NCBI GenBank assembly: GCA_934177545.1 | Contig: CAKPPI010000011.1 | Location: 1-23,286 of the forward strand | DNA: 23,286 nt | Direction: 5' to 3' | Source of the DNA: an uncultured Bacilli bacterium | Lineage (GTDB): Bacteria; Bacillota_I; Bacilli_A; RF39; UBA660 | In this document: positions 7,786-15,240 of the stretch, piece by piece | How the letters are laid out: each line of letters begins with the position of its first letter | How positions within the stretch are numbered: the first letter of the stretch is position 1 | Notes under the pieces: generated by a model | The model's database searches: none | Told to the model about the DNA's origin: nothing | What the model saw: the letters and a program-made list of their open reading frames with translations, nothing else | Position numbers and translations under genes: made by a program

Positions 7786-8805
7786 CTAAATCATCCCCCC
7801 AAATAAATTATTCTGATAGCTTATCTCTAACTGTTCATATGCTTTAGGTGTAACACATCTTCCTCTAGAAGTCCTTTTTAAGTATCCTTCTTGTAATAGA
7901 TATGGTTCCATAACATCTTCTATTGTTGATACTTCTTCCCCAATACTACTAGCTAAAGCCTCAATACCAACTGGTCCACCATTAAATCTTTCAATAATAG
8001 CTCTTAATAGTTGATGATCAGCTTCATCAAGTCCACCTTTATCTACTTTTAATCTATCTAAAGCTTTTTTCATCACTTCTAAATCAATTACCTCTTTTTT
8101 ATCAACTAAGGCAAAGTCTCTTACTCTTTTAAATAAGCGATTAGCAATTCTTGGTGTTCCTCTACTTCGCTTAGCAAGTTCTAAAGCAGCTTCATCGGTA
8201 ATATCCATCTTCAAGACTCTACTAGTTCGCTTAACAATAGCACTAAGCTCATCATCAGTATAAAACTTAAGTTTAGAAACTATTCCAAATCTATCTCTTA
8301 AAGGGCTTGATAAGTCTCCTGCTCTAGTTGTTGCTCCAACTAAGGTAAAAGGTGGTAAGTCAATTTTTATATTTCTAGAGTTTCCTTCACTACCAATAAT
8401 TATATCAAGAGTAAAGTCTTCCATCGCTGGATATAATATTTCTTCAATATATCTTGGCATTCTGTGAATCTCATCAATAAATAAGACATCACCTGGCTCT
8501 AGGGTTGATAAAATAGCTGCTAAATCGCCACTTTTTTCAATAGATGGACCACTAGCTGTTTTTATATTAACTCCCATTTCTCTAGCTATTATATAAGCAA
8601 GAGTTGTTTTACCAAGTCCAGGAGGACCATATAATAAAACATGATCTAATGTCTCATTTCTCATCTTTGCTGCTTCTATAAAGACATGAATATTTTCTTT
8701 AACTTCACTTTGACCAATATATTCATCAAGTACTAAAGGACGAATACTAGATTCTAACACTTCATCATCAGTTTGTTCTTCACTGCTAACTACTCTATCA
8801 TCCAC
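7786..8805 (-). CDS. ruvB: Holliday junction branch-migration helicase RuvB
   Basis: AAA+ motor that drives branch migration of Holliday junctions with RuvA. Walker A GPPGLGKTT lies at about 60-68, Walker B FIDEIHR follows, then the sensor segments (GATTRAGDLSSPLRDRFG) and the C-terminal winged helix that binds DNA. I choose GTG 8805 (MDDRVVSSEEQ, 339 residues) over the GTG at 8814: AGGAGG occupies 8814-8819, so the earlier GTG overlaps the ribosome site, while 8805 lies 8 bases after it. It sits in the run yebC-ruvA-ruvB-queA. No resolvase gene is present nearby; Bacillota usually use RecU. Confidence 0.95.
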   Translation of the reverse strand: MDDRVVSSEEQTDDEVLESSIRPLVLDEYIGQSEVKENIHVFIEAAKMRNETLDHVLLYGPPGLGKTTLAYIIAREMGVNIKTASGPSIEKSGDLAAILSTLEPGDVLFIDEIHRMPRYIEEILYPAMEDFTLDIIIGSEGNSRNIKIDLPPFTLVGATTRAGDLSSPLRDRFGIVSKLKFYTDDELSAIVKRTSRVLKMDITDEAALELAKRSRGTPRIANRLFKRVRDFALVDKKEVIDLEVMKKALDRLKVDKGGLDEADHQLLRAIIERFNGGPVGIEALASSIGEEVSTIEDVMEPYLLQEGYLKRTSRGRCVTPKAYEQLEISYQNNLFGGMI

Positions 8806-8823
8806 AACTACCACCTCCTACTT

Positions 8824-9384
8824 CTATTTTAGAAATAAACTTAAAGCTTGTTTAATTTGATTTTCAATACTTAAACTACTATCTACTTTAGCAAGTACAC
8901 TCTTAATTTCTTTTTCTTTATAACCAAGACCAAGCAAGGCATCACGTACTTCCATAAGAGAGTCTGTTCTAACACTATCTAAGTCTTTAAAGTCATCTAG
9001 TTTACCTTTTAAGTCTAGTACTATTTGTTTAGCTAGTTTATCACCAATCTTTGGAAATTTCTTAAGATATAAAATATTTTCTCTTTCAATTGCATCTTTT
9101 ATTCCGGCTAGGCTTCCTGTTGCAAGTATTGGAAGAGCCATTTTAGGACCTAGTCCTTTAACTCCTATTAGTTTTAAAAACATTTCTTTATCATTTTTCT
9201 CTTTAAAACCAAATAAGAGATGTTCATCTTCTTTTATCTGTTGATATAAATATATCTTATAGTCTTTTCCTTCTTCAAAAGAAAAAGGATTAGGTGTATA
9301 GATAAGATAACCAATGTTGTTGTTTTCTAATACTATGCTATTAGAATTAATTTCTTTAACAGTCCCAATCATATAATCATACAT
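8824..9384 (-). CDS. ruvA: Holliday junction-binding protein RuvA
   Basis: Tetrameric protein that holds the four-way junction and loads RuvB. 186 residues, slightly short of the usual 190-205. An OB fold at the N-terminus (MYDYMIGTVKEIN) is followed by helix-hairpin-helix segments (LIGVKGLGPKMALPIL and LKKFPKIGDKLAKQIVLDL) and a C-terminal three-helix domain that contacts RuvB. ATG 9384 has AGGTG at workable spacing; the internal ATG four codons later has no ribosome site. It begins 8 bases after yebC and ends 18 bases before the ruvB start. Confidence 0.94.
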   Translation of the reverse strand: MYDYMIGTVKEINSNSIVLENNNIGYLIYTPNPFSFEEGKDYKIYLYQQIKEDEHLLFGFKEKNDKEMFLKLIGVKGLGPKMALPILATGSLAGIKDAIERENILYLKKFPKIGDKLAKQIVLDLKGKLDDFKDLDSVRTDSLMEVRDALLGLGYKEKEIKSVLAKVDSSLSIENQIKQALSLFLK

Positions 9385-9392
9385 ATTAACAC

Positions 9393-10115
9393 CTAGTTTT
9401 CCTTTATATTACAATATACACTTTGTACATCATCAATATCTTCTAAAAGTTCATATAGTTTTTCTACTTTTTCACGAGTCTCATCATCAACTTCTACTTC
9501 GTTTTGAGCAACATATGTAACTTCTGATGTTAAAAACTCTGCTACTCCCATATTAACTAGGGCATCTTTTACTTTGATAAAGTCTTCTGGTTTAGTAGTA
9601 ATCATATAACTTTCATCTAGTTTTTCCATATCAAGAGCTCCAGCATCAAGGGTTGTCATCATCACTTCATCCTCATCATAATCACTAGGAATCTCAATTA
9701 AACCAACACGGTCAAATAAATAACTAACAGAACCATCTGTTCCTAAGTTTCCACCATGTTTTGTAAAAGTACTTCTTACAAAAGATGCTGTTCTATTTCT
9801 GTTATCAGTTAAACAATCAACCATAAAAGCAGTTCCAGAAGGACCATATCCTTCATAACGAACAACATCATAATGTTCATTATCACTGGCTCCTTTTGCT
9901 TTATCAATAGCCTTTTGAATATTATCTTTTGGCATATTAGCCGCTTTTGCTTTCTCAACTACTAATCTTAAACTTGGATTAGCATCAGGATCAGGTGTTC
10001 CTTGCTTAGCAGCAACATATATCTCTTTTGCTAATTTTTGAAACACTTTTCCTCTAGCAGCATCTATTAATCCTTTTTTACGATGAATAGTTGCCCATTT
10101 AGAATGTCCACTCAT
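9393..10115 (-). CDS. yebC: YebC/PmpR family protein (TACO1-like)
   Basis: Full-length 240-residue member of the YebC family with the signature N-terminus MSGHSKWATIHRKKGLIDAA and the segment LRLVVEKAKAANMPKDNI. The family was first described as transcriptional regulators; some members act in translation, relieving ribosome stalling at proline runs. Which role applies here cannot be read from the sequence, but the proximity to efp is suggestive. ATG 10115 follows GAGGAG. It heads yebC-ruvA-ruvB-queA, an arrangement common in bacteria. I found no convincing promoter in the gap up to the terminator at 10174-10201. Confidence 0.93.
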   Translation of the reverse strand: MSGHSKWATIHRKKGLIDAARGKVFQKLAKEIYVAAKQGTPDPDANPSLRLVVEKAKAANMPKDNIQKAIDKAKGASDNEHYDVVRYEGYGPSGTAFMVDCLTDNRNRTASFVRSTFTKHGGNLGTDGSVSYLFDRVGLIEIPSDYDEDEVMMTTLDAGALDMEKLDESYMITTKPEDFIKVKDALVNMGVAEFLTSEVTYVAQNEVEVDDETREKVEKLYELLEDIDDVQSVYCNIKEN

Positions 10116-10173
10116 TTATCTCACTCCTCTTTTCCATAATATGATAACATATTTTTTATATCTTTAAAAGAGC

Positions 10174-10201
10174 AAAAGAAAAGAACTTTTCACTAGTTCT
10201 T
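10174..10201 (-). terminator. terminator ending the prepilin-like operon
   Basis: On the minus strand AAGAACT (10195-10201) pairs with AGTTCTT (10181-10187), followed by TTCTTTT. The stop codon of the upstream gene (10193-10195) lies at the stem-loop junction. Confidence 0.7.
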
Positions 10202-10591
10202 CTCTAATTTATAACTCATTACTTCACTTAAATTGCTTTTTGTCTTTACTTTTATCTTTATTGTTTTATTAGGTTCTAAATTATTATAAGAAAATGGTAT
10301 TTTATCACCTGTATCAAATCTTAATCTTAATTTAGATGCCATAACCATTGTTTTATTATTATTGGTTAAATCAAATTCTAATTCTGTATCTTTAGTAGAA
10401 CTATTATATATTACCAGATTATCTAAACACAAATTCTTATAACAAGTAATACCTGTAAACGATTGAATAGTATTCATCATAAATTCATCGCCCGTCTCTT
10501 GTTTATTTTTAGAAAGAAATATAACTCCAACAATAAGTGATATTAAACCAATTACTATTAAAATCAAACAGACTATTTTATTTTTTTTCAT
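10193..10591 (-). CDS. small membrane-anchored protein with an Ig-like extracellular domain
   Basis: A 132-residue protein with no firm family. A positively charged start (MKKNK) leads into one hydrophobic segment at about 6-27 and then an outer domain with alternating beta-strand character. The strand pattern LCLDNLVIYNSS..., LRLRFDTGDKIPFSY, LEPNKTIKIKVKTKSNLSEVMSY resembles the FxLYD/Ig-like fold in which strands end in a conserved turn, but this is an impression. Two cysteines (CYKNLC) could form a disulfide. AGGAGG precedes ATG 10591 and the start lies 8 bases after the stop of the giant prepilin-like gene, so the two are co-transcribed and may work together at the surface. Confidence 0.75.
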   Translation of the reverse strand: MKKNKIVCLILIVIGLISLIVGVIFLSKNKQETGDEFMMNTIQSFTGITCYKNLCLDNLVIYNSSTKDTELEFDLTNNNKTMVMASKLRLRFDTGDKIPFSYNNLEPNKTIKIKVKTKSNLSEVMSYKLEKN

Positions 10592-10599
10592 AGTTCCTC

Positions 10600-12945
10600 C
10601 TAATTCTTAGAAACAGTTCTACAATTTCCTGCATAGTCACAAGCCCTACAACTTATACCTTTAGAATCTTGACATAGATTTTCAATAATTGTAGCGTTTC
10701 TAATAGCACTTCCAGTTCTAGTTACTGTTGGTTTTGACCAAGTACAAGTAGTTTTTTTAAGTCCTGAAGCACTATCAGCCATAGAAATATTATAACGATG
10801 CTTATAAGTCCTATATGGATTGTCAATACATTGATTACCTCTGTAGTTATCATAACGTTTTGCTGTTACTGTAGGAGCATCTTTATCAACATAAATATTT
10901 AATTTTAAATCTGGACAGGTTCTAGTATTACCTGCTCTATCTGATATTGTATAAGCTTTAAAGTTTTGAACCCTTTTAGTATAGTTTATAGTTGCATAAG
11001 CGTAATAATCCTTTACACAACCACTACCACCAGTATCAGCACATCCTTTATAGACAACTTTATCATTATTATGCCAAGTAGTCGTTTGACTATTATGCGT
11101 ACAAGTAGGAGCAGTACTATCATAGTTAATTGTTACTGAACAAGTTGCCTGAGTTCCAGCAGAATTTTTAGCATAACCAGTATATGTATAATTACCATTA
11201 CTACTTACTGTACCATTTCTCTTACTATTATAGCCATCAATACCAAACGCAGTTGCATTACTAACATTCAATGTATATGTTACAGTACCACCACGATACC
11301 AACCATTATTCCCTACTGTACCACCGGATAAAGTGAAGGAACAACTTGGCACTTTACAAGCTGCTGTAACACAAGACTCTTTTCTACTACTTGTACTACA
11401 TTCTTTTTTAGTATTTATATCTATATTTTTAACATTTACATCTAATGTTTGACTACCACAAGAACCACTACAGCTTCCTCTTGTAGATTCTTCACGTAAA
11501 TTAGCACTTTCACATTCTTTATAAACCGTATAATCTGTCGTATAAGTATCACTAGTATTACCTAACTCATCTTTAACCTTAATATATAAAGTCTTTTTAC
11601 TACCATCATAACTACCAGTAAATGTCCAATCAACATTCTGATAATCATTATTCCCTTCGTTATAAACTTGCCAACTAGCATTTGTAAAATTTGACGATGT
11701 AGAAATCATATAATATAAATTACTGTCAGTTTTATCAGTTCTATCCTCTATAGATAAACGAATATAAGCTTCAAGGCTATTGTAATTACTATTTTTACTA
11801 TTAACAATCATTTCTTTAATTTTTGGAGCATCTTTATCTATATAATATGTATCAGTATTTAATGTACAAGAATTACCAAATTGATCATAAGCCTTAATAT
11901 GTCCATAAAAATGTCCATTATCTTCATAAGTTGTACTTGTATTAATATTATTTTGAGTGTTACTAGTATCCTCATAATCCTTATCAGAACTATCATCATC
12001 TATATCAACAACATCAGTTGAAATATAAAATTTTTCGCTACCTTTTAATACCCTAGTTCTAGAACTAACAAGCCCAGTACCGTAAGGAGTACAAACTTTA
12101 GTATTATTATCACTAGCCACAAAACATCTTTCAAAATCCCAGTTTTTAATATTGCTAGGTGGAACAATCTTAAGTTTTACATCCCTATTTTGCCATTTTT
12201 CTTTGACACTTCCATTAGTACTAGTTATAACAAATTTACTACAATCAGGAGCAGTCTTATTAATATAATATTCCTTAGAACTCTTACTTGAACTATTTCC
12301 ACTTTTATCAGTTGCATATCCTTTAATAACATAAGTCCCTTCATCTTTTAAGGTAATAGTAACAGGATTAGTATAAGTTTTAGGTTCTGTTTTTCTATAA
12401 GTAACTCCATTTTTAATAATTTCATAATAAAATGAATCTACTCCCACATTATCAGTAATCTTCATGACAACATTAATATCTTTATTAGTAACAGCACTTG
12501 ATGGTGTGAACACAATAACAGGTGCTTTATTATCTACCTTAGTCTTATAATCAGCACACTGAAAAACCGTATAATATTGATACTTATTAGTACTAGCCTT
12601 TACAACATAAACCTTATTAACAGAAGAATTAGATACTGATTGACATAAATTTCCTTTATAGTCCTTTACTTTGTCTAAATACTTTTTAGAATATAAAGTT
12701 TCTATTGTAACAGAATTCTTTGCTCCAACATCTCTTGGTAACTCACTTCTATAATCAGTAAAGTATTGTTTACCAGCTAAAGTTATTAAATCCTCTTGTG
12801 ATTTATAATATTTTTCTTTAGACTTTTCCAAAAAGTGTGTAACAGTTACTACACCAGTAGTCATTAAAATAGAAAGAACCACTATAGCACTAAGTAATTC
12901 TATAAAGGTAAAGCCTTTTTTATTTTTTTTTCTCTTTTTTTTCAT
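10600..12945 (-). CDS. giant prepilin-like surface protein with Ig-like repeats, cysteine-rich
   Basis: A 781-residue protein that starts like a type IV prepilin: MKKKRKKNKKG, cleavage expected after G11, F12 as mature residue 1 and E16 as the conserved Glu5, followed by a hydrophobic helix to about 35. Ordinary pilins have about 150 residues; here a pilin-like head (to about 135) is followed by several Ig-like or invasin-like repeats marked by D(K/S)xAP boundaries (DNKAPVIVF, DKDAPKIKEM, DSTAPTCTH, DKDAPTVTA). There are about two dozen cysteines, most in the second half, suggesting disulfide bonds. No sortase motif or C-terminal membrane segment is seen. ATG 12945 follows AGGTGAG; the in-frame GTG at 12954 lacks a ribosome site. 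No pilus ATPase, prepilin peptidase or platform gene is in the window. An adhesive pilus tip or pseudopilin-anchored adhesin is inferred. Confidence 0.8.
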   Translation of the reverse strand: MKKKRKKNKKGFTFIELLSAIVVLSILMTTGVVTVTHFLEKSKEKYYKSQEDLITLAGKQYFTDYRSELPRDVGAKNSVTIETLYSKKYLDKVKDYKGNLCQSVSNSSVNKVYVVKASTNKYQYYTVFQCADYKTKVDNKAPVIVFTPSSAVTNKDINVVMKITDNVGVDSFYYEIIKNGVTYRKTEPKTYTNPVTITLKDEGTYVIKGYATDKSGNSSSKSSKEYYINKTAPDCSKFVITSTNGSVKEKWQNRDVKLKIVPPSNIKNWDFERCFVASDNNTKVCTPYGTGLVSSRTRVLKGSEKFYISTDVVDIDDDSSDKDYEDTSNTQNNINTSTTYEDNGHFYGHIKAYDQFGNSCTLNTDTYYIDKDAPKIKEMIVNSKNSNYNSLEAYIRLSIEDRTDKTDSNLYYMISTSSNFTNASWQVYNEGNNDYQNVDWTFTGSYDGSKKTLYIKVKDELGNTSDTYTTDYTVYKECESANLREESTRGSCSGSCGSQTLDVNVKNIDINTKKECSTSSRKESCVTAACKVPSCSFTLSGGTVGNNGWYRGGTVTYTLNVSNATAFGIDGYNSKRNGTVSSNGNYTYTGYAKNSAGTQATCSVTINYDSTAPTCTHNSQTTTWHNNDKVVYKGCADTGGSGCVKDYYAYATINYTKRVQNFKAYTISDRAGNTRTCPDLKLNIYVDKDAPTVTAKRYDNYRGNQCIDNPYRTYKHRYNISMADSASGLKKTTCTWSKPTVTRTGSAIRNATIIENLCQDSKGISCRACDYAGNCRTVSKN

Positions 12946-12996
12946 TCCACTCACCTACTCTAATAAAAGGATAACATAAAACAACTTTAAAAACAA

Positions 12997-13025
12997 TTGA
13001 TAACAACTATTTTTTTTGATATTAT
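12997..13025 (+). promoter_or_regulatory. promoter for the DUF192-like gene
   Basis: TTGATA (12997-13002) and TATTAT (13020-13025) are 17 bases apart, each one base off consensus, followed by GGAAGGGAG and the ATG at 13044. Confidence 0.7.
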
Positions 13026-13043
13026 TTAGGAAGGGAGAGCACT

Positions 13044-13373
13044 ATGGAATATATTGTTATTAAGAAAAAAAAGATTAAAATTAAAACTCTATCTTCATTT
13101 AAGGATAGAGTTAAAAGTATTAGACTCGTTTTAGATACTATAAATGATGGTTATTATTTCCCTATGAAAAAGAGTATAAATACATACTTTTTCTGTCAAA
13201 GAGTAAATATTTATCAAGTAGATGAAAATAATAAAATACTTTATTGTTATTTAAACTGTAAAACCGAAAAGTTTATTTTTAGAAAGAAAAAAGTAAAAGC
13301 TATATACATTTTACCAATCTCTGTTAATGATTATTACAAGGTTGGAGATGTTATCAAAATAGAAGAAGATTAG
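13044..13373 (+). CDS. small DUF192-like protein
   Basis: A 109-residue basic protein with no signal peptide. The run FPMKKSINTYFFCQRVNIYQVDENNKI, then KVKAIYILPISVNDYYKVGDVIKI, follows the DUF192 layout (YGLxFPxxxSIxTxFMxxxIDVIFLDK ... Y.LE.P ... GDxLxI), though it is divergent and lacks the usual export signal. DUF192 has no settled function. ATG 13044 follows GGAAGGGAG. It is divergent from the prepilin-like gene across a gap of 98 bases and convergent with dnaI, the stop codons sharing bases. Family call is tentative; a hypothetical protein is the fallback. Confidence 0.6.
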   Translation: MEYIVIKKKKIKIKTLSSFKDRVKSIRLVLDTINDGYYFPMKKSINTYFFCQRVNIYQVDENNKILYCYLNCKTEKFIFRKKKVKAIYILPISVNDYYKVGDVIKIEED

Positions 13374-13381
13374 TTTCTTCT
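13361..13381. terminator. short bidirectional hairpin between convergent genes
   Basis: AGAAGAA (13361-13367) pairs with TTCTTCT (13375-13381) around a 7-base loop that contains both overlapping stop codons. Reading outward, both strands continue with ATTTT. It is a plausible but short terminator for both genes. Confidence 0.45.
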
Positions 13382-14275
13382 ATTTTTACTAATTAATTCC
13401 AAATCCACTGTTAACTGATTTATCCTTTCAATTATTCTCCTTGCTTTTATCTTATCGATTCCATTATTAGTATTACTTAAGGTTAACTCTAATTCTTCTT
13501 TTGTTAGATTAGAGGTGAAAAATGTGGGAAGATGATTTTCCATTCTATATTGTAGTAGTGGAGCTAACACTTCATCTCTACTCCAATTAGTAGTATTTTC
13601 TGCTCCAATATCATCAAGTAATAGTAATGGTACTGTTTTTAACTTAGTAAACTTTTCTTCATAATCATTACCAAAGCTAGACTTTAAACTTCTAAGTAGT
13701 TCTGGATAATAAACCATTACACTAGCAATATCTTTCTTAGCCATCTCATTAAAAAGTGAAGCTATTAAATAGGTTTTACCACTTCCAAAAGAACCATGTA
13801 AATAAATCCCTTTAGGATTTTCCCTTTTTAAATAAGTATCAATAAACTCTTTAAAATATTTAATTATTGGAAGTCTTTTTTTATCATCCTTATAAACATT
13901 ACTAAAGGTAGCCTTTTTAATATCTTCTGGTAAGTCATAACAAGTTATTTTCTTTTGATAACTATAAATATCTTCCTCTTTTAATAAGTATTTACAAGGA
14001 ACATAAGAAAAGTTTAATTTACCATTTTCAAGAAAAGCTTTAAAAAAGTAGCCATTCACTCTATTCTGACAGTTTTTTAGACCAGTACAATTTTTACAGT
14101 GATTAGATTCCATTACACATTCTTCTAATTTAGATGTATATTTCATAAGTTCATCATCACCTAAATCAATTAAATCTACATAATCTTTAAAGTCTTTATT
14201 AGAACAGGCATCCATATAAGAACATTTTAATTTTTCTATATTTCCTCTACTCATCATAAAAGATATATTTTTCAT
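13370..14275 (-). CDS. dnaI: primosomal helicase loader DnaI
   Basis: AAA+ protein that loads the replicative helicase onto DNA at the origin and at restarted forks in Bacillota. 301 residues, close to the usual 310. The N-terminal region carries a cysteine cluster (C53, C60, C63, C69 and a later VPCKYL) as in the DnaI zinc-binding helicase-interaction domain. The C-terminal ATPase has Walker A GSFGSGKTYL (about 160-169), Walker B LLLLDDIGAE and the sensor segment FFTSNLTKEEL. ATG 14275 follows GAGGTGA, behind its own promoter at 14302-14330. The partner gene dnaB, often upstream, is absent here. Confidence 0.9.
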   Translation of the reverse strand: MKNISFMMSRGNIEKLKCSYMDACSNKDFKDYVDLIDLGDDELMKYTSKLEECVMESNHCKNCTGLKNCQNRVNGYFFKAFLENGKLNFSYVPCKYLLKEEDIYSYQKKITCYDLPEDIKKATFSNVYKDDKKRLPIIKYFKEFIDTYLKRENPKGIYLHGSFGSGKTYLIASLFNEMAKKDIASVMVYYPELLRSLKSSFGNDYEEKFTKLKTVPLLLLDDIGAENTTNWSRDEVLAPLLQYRMENHLPTFFTSNLTKEELELTLSNTNNGIDKIKARRIIERINQLTVDLELISKNRRN

Positions 14276-14301
14276 ACTTAGTCACCTCAGTTACTAGATT
14301 T

Positions 14302-14330
14302 ATTATAAGTGTCATTTACTTTTTTTGCAA
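14302..14330 (-). promoter_or_regulatory. promoter for dnaI
   Basis: On the minus strand TTGCAA (14325-14330) and TATAAT (14302-14307) have a 17-base spacer and lie 26 bases before the dnaI start. Confidence 0.65.
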
Positions 14331-14338
14331 AGTATATT

Positions 14339-15229
14339 TTATACTACTTGATATTTTCTAACTATAATTCTATCATCAGAACAATATTCAATTACAAATT
14401 TATTTTCTTTTCTACAAATTAAGATTCCTATTGTGTTATTATTATTTATTTCTTTTAGATTTTTATCTATATAATTCATATACTTTTGAACCTGAGCAAT
14501 ATATTCTACCTTAAATTCTGTTACCTTTAGCTCAACTACTACATAGCAATTATATTTTATATTAAATAACAACAAATCTATTTTATGGTAATTATCCCCT
14601 ATTTTAATTTTGTATTCGCTCCCAATAAAACTAAATGAATTACCAAGTTCTTTCATAAATAGTTCAATGTCTTCTAGTATTAGATGATGTAATGCATTTT
14701 CAGTAGCTATTTCAATATTAGTTTTATTTTTAATTAATATAGGATTAGGTACTAAATCTTTTAGCTCTAGTTTCCTTTCATTATAAATTTTACTTTTTGC
14801 CTCATATGATAATCTATTATATTCTTCATTCTTAATGATTTCTTCCAATTCTCTCTTTGAAAGAGTTCTATTTTTAACTTGTAAAGCATAATAGTATATT
14901 TCATCAATATCCTTTATTGATATTAAGACTAAACAATGTGTCCATGTTAATTGTGTCACCAGTGGTGACACTTTTTCATTGCTAAATACATTATAAAATT
15001 GTTTCATTCTAAATAAAGTTCTTCGATTATATTTCTTGCCAACTTCGATTACTAATTTTTTAGAATATTCATCAATAATATTATCTCCATATTTTCCACC
15101 AGCCTCATTTAATAACCTTCCTATTTCAAAATATGTGATAATTGTATTTCTTTCTTTTGAATAATCTTTTACTTTTTCAAATATTTCATTATCTATTATT
15201 TTATTTTTTATTTCATTATAATAATTCAT
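14339..15229 (-). CDS. YhcG-type PDDEXK nuclease domain protein (DUF1016 family)
   Basis: A 296-residue protein with the two-part layout of the YhcG/DUF1016 family: an N-terminal helical part (YFEIGRLLNEAGGKYGDNII, RRTLFRMKQFY, LTWTHCLVLISI) and a C-terminal PDDEXK nuclease fold (GSEYKIKIGDNYHKIDLLLF then CYVVVELK), in which D of KIDLL and E and K of VELK are the likely metal-binding and catalytic residues. Such proteins are frequent on mobile and defence islands; their role is not settled. AAAGGA precedes ATG 15229 and the start is 11 bases after the comEC stop, so it is transcribed with comEA-comEC. A weak hairpin (14331-14345, AGTATA/TATACT) spans its stop. It is very AT-rich, much like its neighbours. 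Not a standard member of the com operon. Confidence 0.85.
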   Translation of the reverse strand: MNYYNEIKNKIIDNEIFEKVKDYSKERNTIITYFEIGRLLNEAGGKYGDNIIDEYSKKLVIEVGKKYNRRTLFRMKQFYNVFSNEKVSPLVTQLTWTHCLVLISIKDIDEIYYYALQVKNRTLSKRELEEIIKNEEYNRLSYEAKSKIYNERKLELKDLVPNPILIKNKTNIEIATENALHHLILEDIELFMKELGNSFSFIGSEYKIKIGDNYHKIDLLLFNIKYNCYVVVELKVTEFKVEYIAQVQKYMNYIDKNLKEINNNNTIGILICRKENKFVIEYCSDDRIIVRKYQVV

Positions 15230-15240
15230 ATCAATCCTTT

